A stretch of 64,000 nucleotides of DNA from Bacillus benzoevorans. GTDB lineage: Bacteria; Bacillota; Bacilli; Bacillales; Cytobacillaceae. Below are positions 1 to 8,439 of this stretch, in pieces. Made by a program: the position numbers and the translations under genes. Under the pieces are notes generated by a model. That model was not told the DNA's origin and made no database searches. It was given only the letters and a program-made list of their open reading frames with translations. Where the stretch lies: assembly GCF_014207535.1 (NCBI RefSeq), contig NZ_JACHGK010000007.1:1-64000 (forward strand). Reading direction: 5' to 3'. Within the stretch, counting starts at the first letter, position 1. Every line of letters starts with the position of its first letter.

Positions 1-90
1 AAGTGATATTTTAACAGAATATTGATGATGCTCTAACCGCGAATCAATGATGCTCAAATGAGCAACTTGGTGATGCTTTCTGAGTGAAAT
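1..90. mobile_element. Possible end of an IS21-family insertion sequence
   Basis: Read on the minus strand, the segment holds three close repeats of the form (A/G)AGCATCA: a partial copy in the terminase tail and two GAGCATCAT copies nearer the edge. Multiple GAGCATC repeats at the termini are a feature I associate with IS21-family (istAB) elements. The terminase reading frame loses family resemblance exactly where the repeats begin. The exact junction and any target duplication cannot be set because the rest of the element lies outside the window. Identification is by resemblance only. Confidence 0.4.
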
Positions 91-1009
91 ATTCAAATAC
101 ACTTGAACCTGTTGAAATAAACGATTCCAATATATTAGATGGATATTCCTGTTGAAATTCCTGTAATGTCATATCCAGTAACTTGTACCTTCTCCACATT
201 AATTGCCGTAAATTTGCACCCTTATCATACAAAACCTTCTCACTAGGTTCTAAATCCTTTACAGACAAACGAACACCCTTGTTGTCTTCCTTATGCCATA
301 TCTCGGCTTCATCATATTCAAATTTGAATTGTTTCTTATATAAGTCATGATAAAAAGGAATAAACATCAACTTATATTTAGAATTTCCCTTCATGGCTGA
401 CATAGACAAACGATAGAACATGTTAGAGGTTCCGTTACTCGTTGTTTCAATGGTTAATACACTACTACTACCTTTTGCTAGTGATTGCTCTGCCGATAGT
501 AATTGCATTTCCTGACGATCATAAAAGGCAAACTCTGACATGTGAATCCAACTGTATGTAGAACCCCTACCAATTGATTTGTTACTGGCTACAAGACAAG
601 TTATCCTTGATCCATTATCAAAAAATAATTCATCCCTATTATCACGTTTTACACTAGGGAATACAGGATATTTTTCTCTGTCAATCCAATCATTCATACT
701 TTTCAACTTTTCAAATAGTGCCTTAGATGAATCAGATTTATAGGAAACAATAAGAATATTTTCATTCTCATTGGTCAATGCTCTCCATAATGCTTTTGCA
801 ACTGTATAAGTTGAAATTCCACCTTGTCGGGCTTTACTAACAATGACAAAACGATTATTATTCATTAAATCTTCAAGTTCTAATTGTGCAAGGTTTAAAT
901 CAAACTTTACTTTCTCATTGTTATTATCAATTATGTAAATGAAATTCTTTGCAAATAGAGGAAATGAATTGAGTACCTTATTTAACTTTGCTGACTTTGT
1001 TTTTATCAT
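44..1009 (-). pseudogene. terL: Terminase large subunit, ATPase part only (truncated)
   Basis: This is the motor ATPase that packages DNA into phage proheads. The visible 321 residues begin at an ATG with a strong GGAGGTG ribosome site 6 bases upstream; a longer in-frame ATG has no such site. A Walker A-like loop (KARQGGIST) lies near residue 60 and a Walker B-like segment ending in SEFAFY near residue 155, followed by the coupling region. Family members run to about 420-550 residues with a C-terminal RNase H-like nuclease; here the protein stops about 10 residues after SSVFEYFTQ with a tail (ASPSCSFEHH) encoded by GAGCATC repeats. It is most likely disrupted by an insertion, with the nuclease half beyond the window. 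Packaging would be non-functional unless spliced or complemented. Confidence 0.75.
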
Positions 1010-1122
1010 TTTTTCACCTCCAATATAAAAAGAGGACTGCAAAATACAGCCCTCAGACAAAATTAGATGTACACTTATTCAATTAATCAAAGTTAATTCG
1101 CTTGTGGTCACTCTCAGCAACC

Positions 1123-1515
1123 TCAATCCAGCACTAAATCATCCATATCATCAATTTCCTCAACTTTTTCAAATGTTTTGGCTGCTAATTTAGCATTGGA
1201 TTGAATATCCTTTTGCATAGATAAAAATAAGCGTATAGATTTTTCATCACCGTCTTTTGCTTTATCCGTTACAATTTTATAAATGTCCTCAAAGTCATTA
1301 GCCACTTTACTTTCCAATAGCAACATGAGTAAACTTTTATATTCCTGTGATCGTTCCCATCTATGAAAAGTATTTAATGTTTTTAAGTCAACACTTTGTA
1401 AAAATTCCTCTTCTGATTTCCTCGGCTCTGATATATTGAATCTTATATCATGTTTCCATTTAAAATATTCCTGTTTCTTCTGTGTCACATTCCGCAATGC
1501 TTCATGAATATTCAT
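1123..1515 (-). CDS. terS: Terminase small subunit-like protein
   Basis: This 130-residue protein lies just upstream of the large terminase, the usual place for the DNA-recognition subunit. An N-terminal helical section is followed by a segment around residues 85-110 (AKDGDEKSIRLFLSMQKDI) resembling the AxxGDxKAIKLxLELQ helix common in small terminases of Gram-positive phages. The C-terminus is acidic. The start ATG has an AGGTGA ribosome site and overlaps the upstream gene's stop by 4 bases, so the two are probably translationally coupled. Family resemblance is by eye; position and size support the call. Confidence 0.6.
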   Translation of the reverse strand: MNIHEALRNVTQKKQEYFKWKHDIRFNISEPRKSEEEFLQSVDLKTLNTFHRWERSQEYKSLLMLLLESKVANDFEDIYKIVTDKAKDGDEKSIRLFLSMQKDIQSNAKLAAKTFEKVEEIDDMDDLVLD

Positions 1516-1772
1516 TCTGTATCACCTGCCAATTCATCAAGTACAATTCTCATATCATTTAAAATGATCAGATTCTGTTTACTCAATTTCTGACATTCCT
1601 CGCTGTTCTTTCTCATATCATCAATACCCTCTTGCATTGATTGAACATCCTTCTGCATATCAGAAATTAAACTTTGTGAATCAGCAATAATTTCTTGTGA
1701 ATGATCAATAATGGAATGTATATCCTTACACCCTTCAATAATTACACGTTTCTTACTTTTGAATAATTTCAT
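1512..1772 (-). CDS. Small coiled-coil protein, unknown function
   Basis: This is an 86-residue, highly charged protein with a near-continuous heptad pattern from about residue 18 to 80 (repeated I, L or M spacing in IIDHSQEIIADSQSLISDM and following). No signal peptide or membrane segment is seen. It has an AGGAGG ribosome site and overlaps the start of the small terminase gene by 4 bases. The position suggests a role with packaging or head assembly, but nothing in the sequence proves it. Confidence 0.6.
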   Translation of the reverse strand: MKLFKSKKRVIIEGCKDIHSIIDHSQEIIADSQSLISDMQKDVQSMQEGIDDMRKNSEECQKLSKQNLIILNDMRIVLDELAGDTE

Positions 1773-1854
1773 AATAGATTCCTCCTGATTAATTAATTAA
1801 TTGAATAGAAAATTTATAAATAAGAGAACAAAACACTCTTTTAGTTTTGTGAAC

Positions 1855-2135
1855 GCCAAAAAGGACAAGTGAGTTTCTTGTCCGTTATATGTTTATTTAG
1901 TTGTAACACTTTAATAGTTAAAACATTAGGGGCTTATCACCAACTACTTCAAGTTGTGACAAGAAGCACGTCACAAAATGAAGTACCTAAGCCCGCCCCT
2001 CTTGTTTCGCTATCGCTTCACAATTCACCCGACTATATAATCATTTTTATTTTTGTATATTACGATAAATATTTTGTACACAATCCAAACTATATAATAG
2101 GTTTATATATTAATACTTTGGGTTGTGTACAAAAC
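1855..2135 (-). ncRNA. Structured gene-free transcript or 3' leader with long hairpin and terminator
   Basis: No credible gene lies between 1773 and 2135. Three stacked perfect stems form one long hairpin: 1930-1936 with 1988-1994, 1945-1951 with 1979-1985, and 1954-1960 with 1970-1976. On the minus strand it is followed by an intrinsic terminator (7-bp stem 1863-1869 with 1877-1883, then a T-run). The section around 1925-2000 is clearly GC-richer than its flanks. It could be a small RNA, the structured 3' end of the 386-residue gene's message, or a DNA packaging site, since it lies just ahead of the coiled-coil, TerS and TerL genes. Confidence 0.45.
2072..2134. repeat. 18-bp inverted repeat with central TTGTGTACAA-like arms
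   Basis: The arms at 2072-2089 and 2117-2134 are inverted copies with one mismatch, separated by 27 AT-only-like bases. The right arm ends directly at the stop codon of the 386-residue gene. The pattern suits a protein-binding iteron, an origin or a long weak stem. No T-run follows it on the minus strand, so it is not a typical terminator. Confidence 0.6.
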
Positions 2136-3296
2136 TTAAAATGGTAAACTTTCTTCGATATTATCAATATTTCCGAATGTATGCCGTATTTTTTCTTTTT
2201 CAACATCTGATTCAAAATAATAGATTAAGCGTTCTAAAGTAAACTCATCTGTTTTTTCAAGTTGTAATTTTCTTTCATTATCCCAATATTTTTCTATTCC
2301 TTTAACATTCAAATATTTCAAAAGTGCTAATGTATTCAATAAGTAAAACCTTTTCCAAAATGATAATGATTCCTTATAATCCTTTTTATTTTGTCTATCT
2401 ATTGACAATTTAATTAATCGTTTAAAGTATGCTTGTTTAAATTCATCTTTTGAAATTTCATTATGAATAGTTTTGTCTAATACTGTCACCTTAAAGGATT
2501 TAAAGAAATATTGAATATCAAATTGTTCTGAAAGATAATTCCCAACTTCTCGAATAATTTCTTTCATTTTCTTTGATTTATTTAAACTTGTTACGGATTG
2601 GGTATATTGATAATATGTTACTTCCTTTGATTCTAATAATTCCTTTAATACTTCTTGTACTTCCTCGTATTCTAATTGATCGACTTCCTCAATTTGTCCA
2701 TCATTCATTTTAAAATTATAAACTTCTGATACAGTAATACGCCCCTCTTTTTCAAGACGCTTAAAGGATTTTTCAACTACATCTTTATTTCTAATATTTA
2801 AAGTTTGAATAAATTTACCAACTGCTTCTTTTGGATTGTAGATGGTAGGGAAACCATGATGCACATTTTTAAGTTTTTGTATCATTTCTTCAACTTTAAA
2901 ATTATCAGTACCAATGAATCCAATTAGTCTAGCCCAACCTCTATAAGATTGGGTAAACTCTTTTTCATACGATACTAGATGATTAAATATAAATTCCTTC
3001 ATAATATCATCTTCAAGTGTTGGAATTGTTCCTTTATAATTGAAAATTCTTTCTGATACTTTAACCTTTTTATCTTTCAGTATGTATTTTCTTTTCTTAC
3101 CTTTACCTTCAACTTCTACACTGTCATAGATAGTTTTTAATTTACTAATAAGTGCATCAAGCGTTCTGTTTGGATGTAAACATCCTCTAGTTTTCCATAC
3201 AGAAGTATTAAACTCTGCTCCATCATAACCATGTTCCATTGTAATTCTTATTGCTTCTTCTTCTGTAAATTCAATTTTTTTGATAGTCTCTTGCAT
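2136..3296 (-). CDS. Unknown phage-element protein with winged-helix-like N-terminus
   Basis: This is a 386-residue, lysine- and glutamate-rich soluble protein with no signal peptide. Residues 8-75 (acidic start, a NRTLDALISKL helix, then a basic strand section with KGKKRKYILK) look like a DNA-binding winged-helix unit; a second helical section at 165-190 (NKDVVEKSFKRLEKEGRITV) also looks like a winged helix. I do not recognise the family. Two such units would suit a replication initiator or a transcription regulator. An inverted repeat lies at its 3' end and an AGGAGG-like ribosome site at its start. Confidence 0.6.
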   Translation of the reverse strand: MQETIKKIEFTEEEAIRITMEHGYDGAEFNTSVWKTRGCLHPNRTLDALISKLKTIYDSVEVEGKGKKRKYILKDKKVKVSERIFNYKGTIPTLEDDIMKEFIFNHLVSYEKEFTQSYRGWARLIGFIGTDNFKVEEMIQKLKNVHHGFPTIYNPKEAVGKFIQTLNIRNKDVVEKSFKRLEKEGRITVSEVYNFKMNDGQIEEVDQLEYEEVQEVLKELLESKEVTYYQYTQSVTSLNKSKKMKEIIREVGNYLSEQFDIQYFFKSFKVTVLDKTIHNEISKDEFKQAYFKRLIKLSIDRQNKKDYKESLSFWKRFYLLNTLALLKYLNVKGIEKYWDNERKLQLEKTDEFTLERLIYYFESDVEKEKIRHTFGNIDNIEESLPF

Positions 3297-3349
3297 GTTG
3301 TTACCTCCGATTTATGTAAAAGATTTATATATAGAGTTGGATTTATTTA

Positions 3350-3523
3350 TTATTTAGATTGATTTTTATATTCTTCTAGTGCCTGTTGAAAAGACGGTGT
3401 AATTTCAAACAAACTGAAAATCTTTAGTGTTTTAACGTCTTGTGCCACCGTAATATAGTAAATACCCTTAGTTTTAAGAAAATCTGAAACTTTTTTATTG
3501 TAACAAAAGAAATAATTTTTCAT
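3350..3523 (-). CDS. Small DUF5659-like protein, 57 residues
   Basis: A short reading frame starts at ATG 3523 with a strong AGGAGG site 8 bases upstream and ends at TAA 3350. It begins MKNYFFCYNKKVSDFLKTKG, followed by a short strand section (IYYITVAQD), a LFEIT motif and a C-terminal helix. The layout, a short Y-x-Y start, an FL..KG.. helix, a beta pair and a final QQALEEY helix, resembles the small DUF5659 phage proteins. Their function is unknown. It lies between the 386- and 270-residue genes in the same direction. Confidence 0.65.
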   Translation of the reverse strand: MKNYFFCYNKKVSDFLKTKGIYYITVAQDVKTLKIFSLFEITPSFQQALEEYKNQSK

Positions 3524-3545
3524 TGTGATTATCCTCCTTGATTTT

Positions 3546-4394
<849 letters not shown>

Positions 4395-4457
4395 TTAATT
4401 GTAAATATCCTAACTACCATTTAGGATTTTGAATTATTCAAACTCCTAAACTTCCTC

Positions 4458-4520
4458 CTTGTATCTCATTCAGTATAAATTTTATTAATTCTCCTAAAAA
4501 TTAATAAACTGAGATACAAG
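4458..4520. repeat. Nested inverted repeat, possible operator or leader structure
   Basis: An 11-bp arm at 4458-4468 (CTTGTATCTCA) is inverted at 4510-4520. Inside it a second AT-rich pair surrounds a short CTCCT-centred loop. A near copy of the outer arm (CTTATATCTCA) recurs as a direct repeat at about 4543-4553. It lies between the HTH gene and the 270-residue gene, so it may be an operator for the HTH protein or a terminator-like structure. No other gene is visible between 4359 and 4582. Confidence 0.45.
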
Positions 4521-4582
4521 AAGAAAGTGGTAAAACGAATTTCTTATATCTCACTTCTTCACCTCCAACTTTCTGATTATTT

Positions 4583-4765
4583 TTAGATTTCTTTTTCGTC
4601 TATATATTTTCTGTATTTCTCTATTTTCTTCTGTGACATTCCACATTTATTTGTTTCGTATCTTGAAATAAGCGACTGACTACAATGTAAATAATTAGCC
4701 AATTCAACATGCGTTATTTTCTTTCTCCTACGTCTCAATAAATATTCTTCCTTTTTGGTAATCAT
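4583..4765 (-). CDS. Small XRE-type helix-turn-helix protein
   Basis: This protein of about 60 residues is almost only a DNA-binding domain: a basic helix (KKEEYLLRRRRKK), then THVELANYLHCSQSLISRYE, a clear Cro/C1-type helix-turn-helix, then a short lysine-rich tail. Start ATG 4765 is chosen because AGGGAG lies 9 bases upstream; ATG 4771 is too close to that site, and the longer frame to 4822 runs through the capsid terminator. It could control late genes or act at the repeat at 4458-4520. It lies in the same direction as the capsid gene rather than in a divergent lysogeny switch. Confidence 0.65.
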   Translation of the reverse strand: MITKKEEYLLRRRRKKITHVELANYLHCSQSLISRYETNKCGMSQKKIEKYRKYIDEKEI

Positions 4766-4784
4766 CCTCATTTTCTCCCTGATT

Positions 4785-4820
4785 AAATTGAAAGAGGACA
4801 GGGAATAATTCCCCATCCTC
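4785..4820 (-). terminator. Terminator after the capsid gene
   Basis: A hairpin at 4794-4820 with GAGGA/TCCTC outer and GGGAAT-type inner pairs is followed on the minus strand by TTTCAATTT. It starts 15 bases after the capsid stop codon. Confidence 0.65.
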
Positions 4821-4835
4821 AATCTATGTATTCAA

Positions 4836-5702
4836 TTATTCTGTTACAGTAACTACTGCTACACCTTTCTTACTACCAACTTTTAATGTTGCTTCTGCAA
4901 TAACTTGACCTTTAATTGAATCACCTGTTTTTGCAAGTGGTTCAAAATGTGGTTGACGAAGGTAAGCAAGATCAACATAATTATCGTTGAATACTACCAC
5001 TTTATCTGCTGGAACATGTTTAGAAAGAATGAAGTGTAGTGTTCCATAATTTGTTGAAATAGAATCAACAAGTAAGCCAAAATTAGTTGTTACATGGTTG
5101 TAATCATATCTATCTTTGTAAAGGTTATCAATTTTCTCTTTAGAATCTGCTGAAACTAAAGCATAGTAATTACCTTCTGCAAGGTCTTGTTCCCACAAGT
5201 TACGCATAACTGTTTTAATCATTAATTCGTCAAGAATACCAGTTTCAGCATTTGAAGGGTCTGCCATTTCAATTAATCCACTTAATTGACGTTTGAAAGG
5301 TGTTACGCTGCCATCATTTTTTAATCCATTAATAAATTTTTTCTCCATATTAATTTTTAATTCTAATAGGCGATCATTTACTTCTTCCGCAAATTGAGTG
5401 GATTTCATAGCAACGGCTGTGCCTGAAATACTTGCACCCTTTTTGAAGATTTCAAGAATGTTGTTTAGTTCTGCTCTTGCAGTTTCATAGAATACAATTT
5501 CATCTGAACCCTCAACGGCTGATAAATCATCAGTATGGTCAAGAGTTTTTTCTCTCCATGTGTAAACAGTTGATAATGCTTTCTCAATATTACCTTTTGC
5601 CATAAGTAAAGATGTAAATGGTGTTGCTTGTACTCCGATAATAGCGATCTCTTTTGCTAGTGAAATTTGTTCGATTTCTGTGAAAGTGTTTGATTTAAAC
5701 AT
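4836..5702 (-). CDS. Major capsid protein, SU10/DUF5309-like
   Basis: This 288-residue protein would form the head shell (HK97 fold). Recognisable features are an N-terminal section with GVQATPFTSLLMAKG, the middle EWQ-like section (TWREKTLDH), a long helix around residues 100-125, and a C-terminal section with VVFNDNYVDLAYLRQPHFEPLAKTGDS and a final strand pair ending GVAVVTVTE. This matches the SU10-like and DUF5309 capsid group. A scaffold-like gene lies directly upstream, the usual pair. The AAGGAG ribosome site is good and a terminator follows. Confidence 0.85.
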   Translation of the reverse strand: MFKSNTFTEIEQISLAKEIAIIGVQATPFTSLLMAKGNIEKALSTVYTWREKTLDHTDDLSAVEGSDEIVFYETARAELNNILEIFKKGASISGTAVAMKSTQFAEEVNDRLLELKINMEKKFINGLKNDGSVTPFKRQLSGLIEMADPSNAETGILDELMIKTVMRNLWEQDLAEGNYYALVSADSKEKIDNLYKDRYDYNHVTTNFGLLVDSISTNYGTLHFILSKHVPADKVVVFNDNYVDLAYLRQPHFEPLAKTGDSIKGQVIAEATLKVGSKKGVAVVTVTE

Positions 5703-5781
5703 GTAAATATTCTCCTTTAGTGTCGGTCACTACCCAATATTTTTATAAATAAAAAACACCTCATACAAATGTATAAAGTGC

Positions 5782-6231
5782 TTACTTAAACAAATTTGCT
5801 AATTTAGTTCCAATCATACCTTTTGTATCCTTTTTTGAAGCAAAGGCATCATATTCATTTTGTTGTTTATGATCATTTGGTACATAACCATTAGTTACCT
5901 TAATGTCATTGACAATTTTAGAAAGTGATTGTACAACTTCTTTCAATTCATCATCATTCTCAACTTTGACCACATTGGCAAATGCTTCAAGTCCATTTTC
6001 TTTTAATGAAAAATAAACATCCTTTTGAAAAAATTCTTTTTTTAATTCTGCTAATTTTTCTTTTTCTGCCTGAATTGCTTTTTCACCATCCGATAACTCT
6101 TTTGGTTTATATTGAAGCAGATCATCCCTTTCAGCAACTAATGGATTAAATTCCTTTTCAACCCATTCATTTTTGGCATTGGCAATTGCTTCATCTAACT
6201 GTACTTGTGTAAAACTGATTTCCTGTGACAT
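5782..6231 (-). CDS. Capsid scaffolding protein, DUF4355-like
   Basis: This 149-residue, highly charged protein has a long coiled coil in residues 8-85 and a short C-terminal section ending GMIGTKLANLFK. The coiled coil with a final NDHKQQNEYDAF...KL..LF module is the shape of Gram-positive phage scaffolds such as DUF4355, whose basic tail binds the coat protein during prohead assembly. It lies 79 bases upstream of the capsid gene with a strong AGGAGG ribosome site. Confidence 0.75.
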   Translation of the reverse strand: MSQEISFTQVQLDEAIANAKNEWVEKEFNPLVAERDDLLQYKPKELSDGEKAIQAEKEKLAELKKEFFQKDVYFSLKENGLEAFANVVKVENDDELKEVVQSLSKIVNDIKVTNGYVPNDHKQQNEYDAFASKKDTKGMIGTKLANLFK

Positions 6232-6248
6232 TTTATGTCCTCCTTTGA

Positions 6249-6524
6249 TTAATTGAATTTAACTTGCACCGAATCCCTTACAAGAATCGGTTTATTGTTA
6301 TACATGCCAGCAAACTCGAAAATAAATTCGTTCAATTCACTGGCAGGGCTGTAATCATAAAAATAGACACCTATATTTTCCTTATTGGTGTCATCTAATG
6401 GTATTTGTTCAATTTGTGTTTTATCTTTGTCATAGATGGTTAATTTAATATCAGTGGGGCTGACTGAACCACCGTTAAATGTTTTAAAATGACATTTCAA
6501 CCTGATAGTATCTCCCTGATACAT
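6249..6524 (-). CDS. Small beta-sandwich virion-associated protein
   Basis: This 91-residue protein is almost all predicted beta strand, beginning YQGDTIRLKCHF and passing through IKLTIYDKDKTQ to a final VRDSVQVKF strand. The order resembles the N-terminal domain of BppU-type baseplate proteins and small immunoglobulin-like head decorations. Its ribosome site, GGAGGTG, lies inside the end of the upstream gene and the two genes abut. It is probably a virion surface component; the exact role is unknown. Confidence 0.55.
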   Translation of the reverse strand: MYQGDTIRLKCHFKTFNGGSVSPTDIKLTIYDKDKTQIEQIPLDDTNKENIGVYFYDYSPASELNEFIFEFAGMYNNKPILVRDSVQVKFN

Positions 6525-7751
6525 TTATATCACCTCCACACTTGAAGGGTTCTGAATATAGGATATTTCACTCATATTCTGTTCATTTGAAGTCACAGAA
6601 GTATTTTTCTGTGTACTTACAATTGCATAGATAGGAATATCCCTCATTACATTTAAAACGCTTATATTGGCTTGTAATGGCTTTACATACGATAATAATT
6701 GTTTAATAGTTTTTGATTCCCTATATACATTTGAACCAATCGGTAAAACAAAACTATCCACATTCCTATTACCTGTTCTAACACTTCTATGGCTTTGTGT
6801 CGATTCCGAATGAATTTGTGATAAATAACCCTCAACATCCCTTATCGTTGCTGTATAACGCTGTATGAACGTCTGAATGGGTTCTGAATGAGTTCTTAAC
6901 TCTTTAGTTGACTTGATAGTTTTATTTAATTCAGATTGAATAGGTGTACTATAGGAATCAACATTGACAGTTTCAATTTTTGCTGTAGGAATATTTGCAA
7001 ATGCTCTTAATGCAGGATAATCCTCCATGTACCAAACATTATCAAAATCCCATCCAGTAAATGTTGATTGAGTTTTCATTTCACTTGTAGTTTTGGCTGT
7101 AACTCCTGTTGTTTGATAATTTGTTGTTCCTACTACATCTTTGTCAAAGAAGTTATTTTCATAGATTGGTTTAGATGTCGTATTAGTCATCCCATAAAAA
7201 GCACCAGTATCAGTTCCGCCACTCACTGTACTTTTTGAATAGTTATTTATGACAGTAGATAGATTGCTAGTGAAATAACCAATAAATCCACCAGTAACTT
7301 TTCCACCAATAACTGTACAATCTGTATAGCAATTTTCAATTAATCCATATGACCGTCCAATCAAACCACCAGTATATAGTGATGATGTATTAGTATTTTT
7401 AATTGTTCCAGTTACATAGCAATTGGAAATAGTAGCCATATAATTTAATCCAACTAAACCTGCTAAATGATGTGAATTAGATTCAATGTAGACATTTTCT
7501 AATCCTAAATTACTAACGCTACCCGTATTTGTACGACCAATGAACGCTGTGTATTCTGAATTGTCCACTATTGAAAGATTAAAAATCTTATAACCTTTAC
7601 CATCAATATTCCCTGTAAATTGTGGAGACTTACCAATAGGTATAAAATTACCAAAACTAGACATATCAATATCATTTGTTAATTCATAATCTCCTGCAAG
7701 GTTATTCCTGATATTGTCTAAATCCTGTGGTGTGCTAATTTGTATAACCAT
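6525..7751 (-). CDS. GLUG-repeat beta-helix protein, probable receptor-binding or decoration protein
   Basis: This is a 408-residue protein. Residues 1-250 are a parallel beta-helix made of GLUG-type repeats (AGLVGLNY, GGLIGRSYG, GGFIGYF and similar, each followed by a short strand pair). The first coil, ISTPQDLDNIRNNLAGDYELT, is the usual cap of such domains, and a YPALRAF closing coil follows at about 245-252. Residues 260-408 differ, with a loose repeat built on P-(I/L) pairs and serine-threonine-rich helices. GLUG proteins act in adhesion, so a host-binding fibre or head decoration is likely. There is no signal peptide, which suits a virion protein. Confidence 0.7.
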   Translation of the reverse strand: MVIQISTPQDLDNIRNNLAGDYELTNDIDMSSFGNFIPIGKSPQFTGNIDGKGYKIFNLSIVDNSEYTAFIGRTNTGSVSNLGLENVYIESNSHHLAGLVGLNYMATISNCYVTGTIKNTNTSSLYTGGLIGRSYGLIENCYTDCTVIGGKVTGGFIGYFTSNLSTVINNYSKSTVSGGTDTGAFYGMTNTTSKPIYENNFFDKDVVGTTNYQTTGVTAKTTSEMKTQSTFTGWDFDNVWYMEDYPALRAFANIPTAKIETVNVDSYSTPIQSELNKTIKSTKELRTHSEPIQTFIQRYTATIRDVEGYLSQIHSESTQSHRSVRTGNRNVDSFVLPIGSNVYRESKTIKQLLSYVKPLQANISVLNVMRDIPIYAIVSTQKNTSVTSNEQNMSEISYIQNPSSVEVI

Positions 7752-7764
7752 CTAATCAGCCCCT

Positions 7765-8109
7765 TTACACTTGTGGCACTGATATTGTATGTATCACCGT
7801 TAATTCATCTTGTTCGCCCTCAATTGTAAATGATGTAAATGATTCTGTTGAATATGGTTCTCCACCAGTAGCCACCTTATAAATTACACTTTTTGCAAAT
7901 GTTTTAGGTGCTGTAATATCTGAATCACTACCTTTTACCACTACTGTAATTTTGACGTTGTTTCCTTCAATTGTTGATGTAACTCTTGAATCAGCCGGAG
8001 ATAATCTTATAATTGCTGTACCTAAATCATCTTGTAATTCTAGGTATTGCCAATTTGATTGAATATAATTTCTTAAATCTGAATATGCACTTGCTGTAAT
8101 TTCTGCCAT
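7765..8109 (-). CDS. Small structural protein, unknown
   Basis: This 114-residue protein is mostly beta strand after an N-terminal helix (YSDLRNYIQSNWQYLELQDD). It has no cysteine or basic patch typical of regulators. It lies between the holin-like gene, whose stop overlaps its ATG by one base, and the beta-helix gene, so it is probably a virion component. Proteins of this pattern occur near minor head and tail genes in Bacillus phages; I do not recognise a named family. Confidence 0.5.
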   Translation of the reverse strand: MAEITASAYSDLRNYIQSNWQYLELQDDLGTAIIRLSPADSRVTSTIEGNNVKITVVVKGSDSDITAPKTFAKSVIYKVATGGEPYSTESFTSFTIEGEQDELTVIHTISVPQV

Positions 8110-8357
8110 TAATTATTCCCCCTTACTTCTGTTTCAAATTTTGTTAATCTTGTATCAATGTGATCTACTTTTGTATTCACATTTTCCATACGTTGACTTA
8201 ATACATCTAATGTTTCAGTAGTTTTCTCTACATGTGACATTAATCTATCCTCTCTTGCCTTACTATCCTTTTGTTGATGATATAGTAAATACACAAAGAG
8301 AATTGCAAATATTCCTTGTTCCAATAATTTGTCAAAAGGAATTTGAGTTACATCCAT
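8109..8357 (-). CDS. BhlA/UviB-type holin-like protein
   Basis: This 82-residue protein begins at ATG 8357, seven bases after an AGGAGGTG site. A single membrane segment (about residues 13-29, GIFAILFVYLLYH) is followed by a charged coiled coil with repeated V..I/L heptads. A short N-terminus, one membrane segment and a charged tail are the pattern of BhlA and UviB proteins, which permeabilise the membrane for lysis or bacteriocin release. No endolysin is seen beside it, which is unusual; the partner may lie left of the window. Confidence 0.75.
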   Translation of the reverse strand: MDVTQIPFDKLLEQGIFAILFVYLLYHQQKDSKAREDRLMSHVEKTTETLDVLSQRMENVNTKVDHIDTRLTKFETEVRGNN

Positions 8358-8408
8358 GATAATCACCTCCTAACGAATAAATATGAGAAAAAATATATAA
8401 TTAAATTT

Positions 8409-8414
8409 GTCAAT
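8409..8414 (-). promoter_or_regulatory. Possible -35 element for the holin-capsid operon
   Basis: A perfect TTGACA on the minus strand lies about 50 bases upstream of the holin-like start. A convincing -10 hexamer at normal spacing is not present; TATATT occurs too close. The promoter assignment is therefore weak. Confidence 0.25.
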
Positions 8415-8439
8415 CCTAAATTATTAAATATAGGTATAA

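Noticed and set aside
1869..2147. 92-residue plus-strand frame
   Set aside because: No ribosome site, low-complexity product, and it runs through the long hairpin and the inverted repeat; all real genes here are on the minus strand.
2200..2600. Toxin-antitoxin or restriction genes in the element
   Set aside because: None of the unknown proteins shows a recognisable nuclease, methylase or toxin motif; the aspartate motifs at 3.5-4.4 kb are too uncertain to support such a claim.
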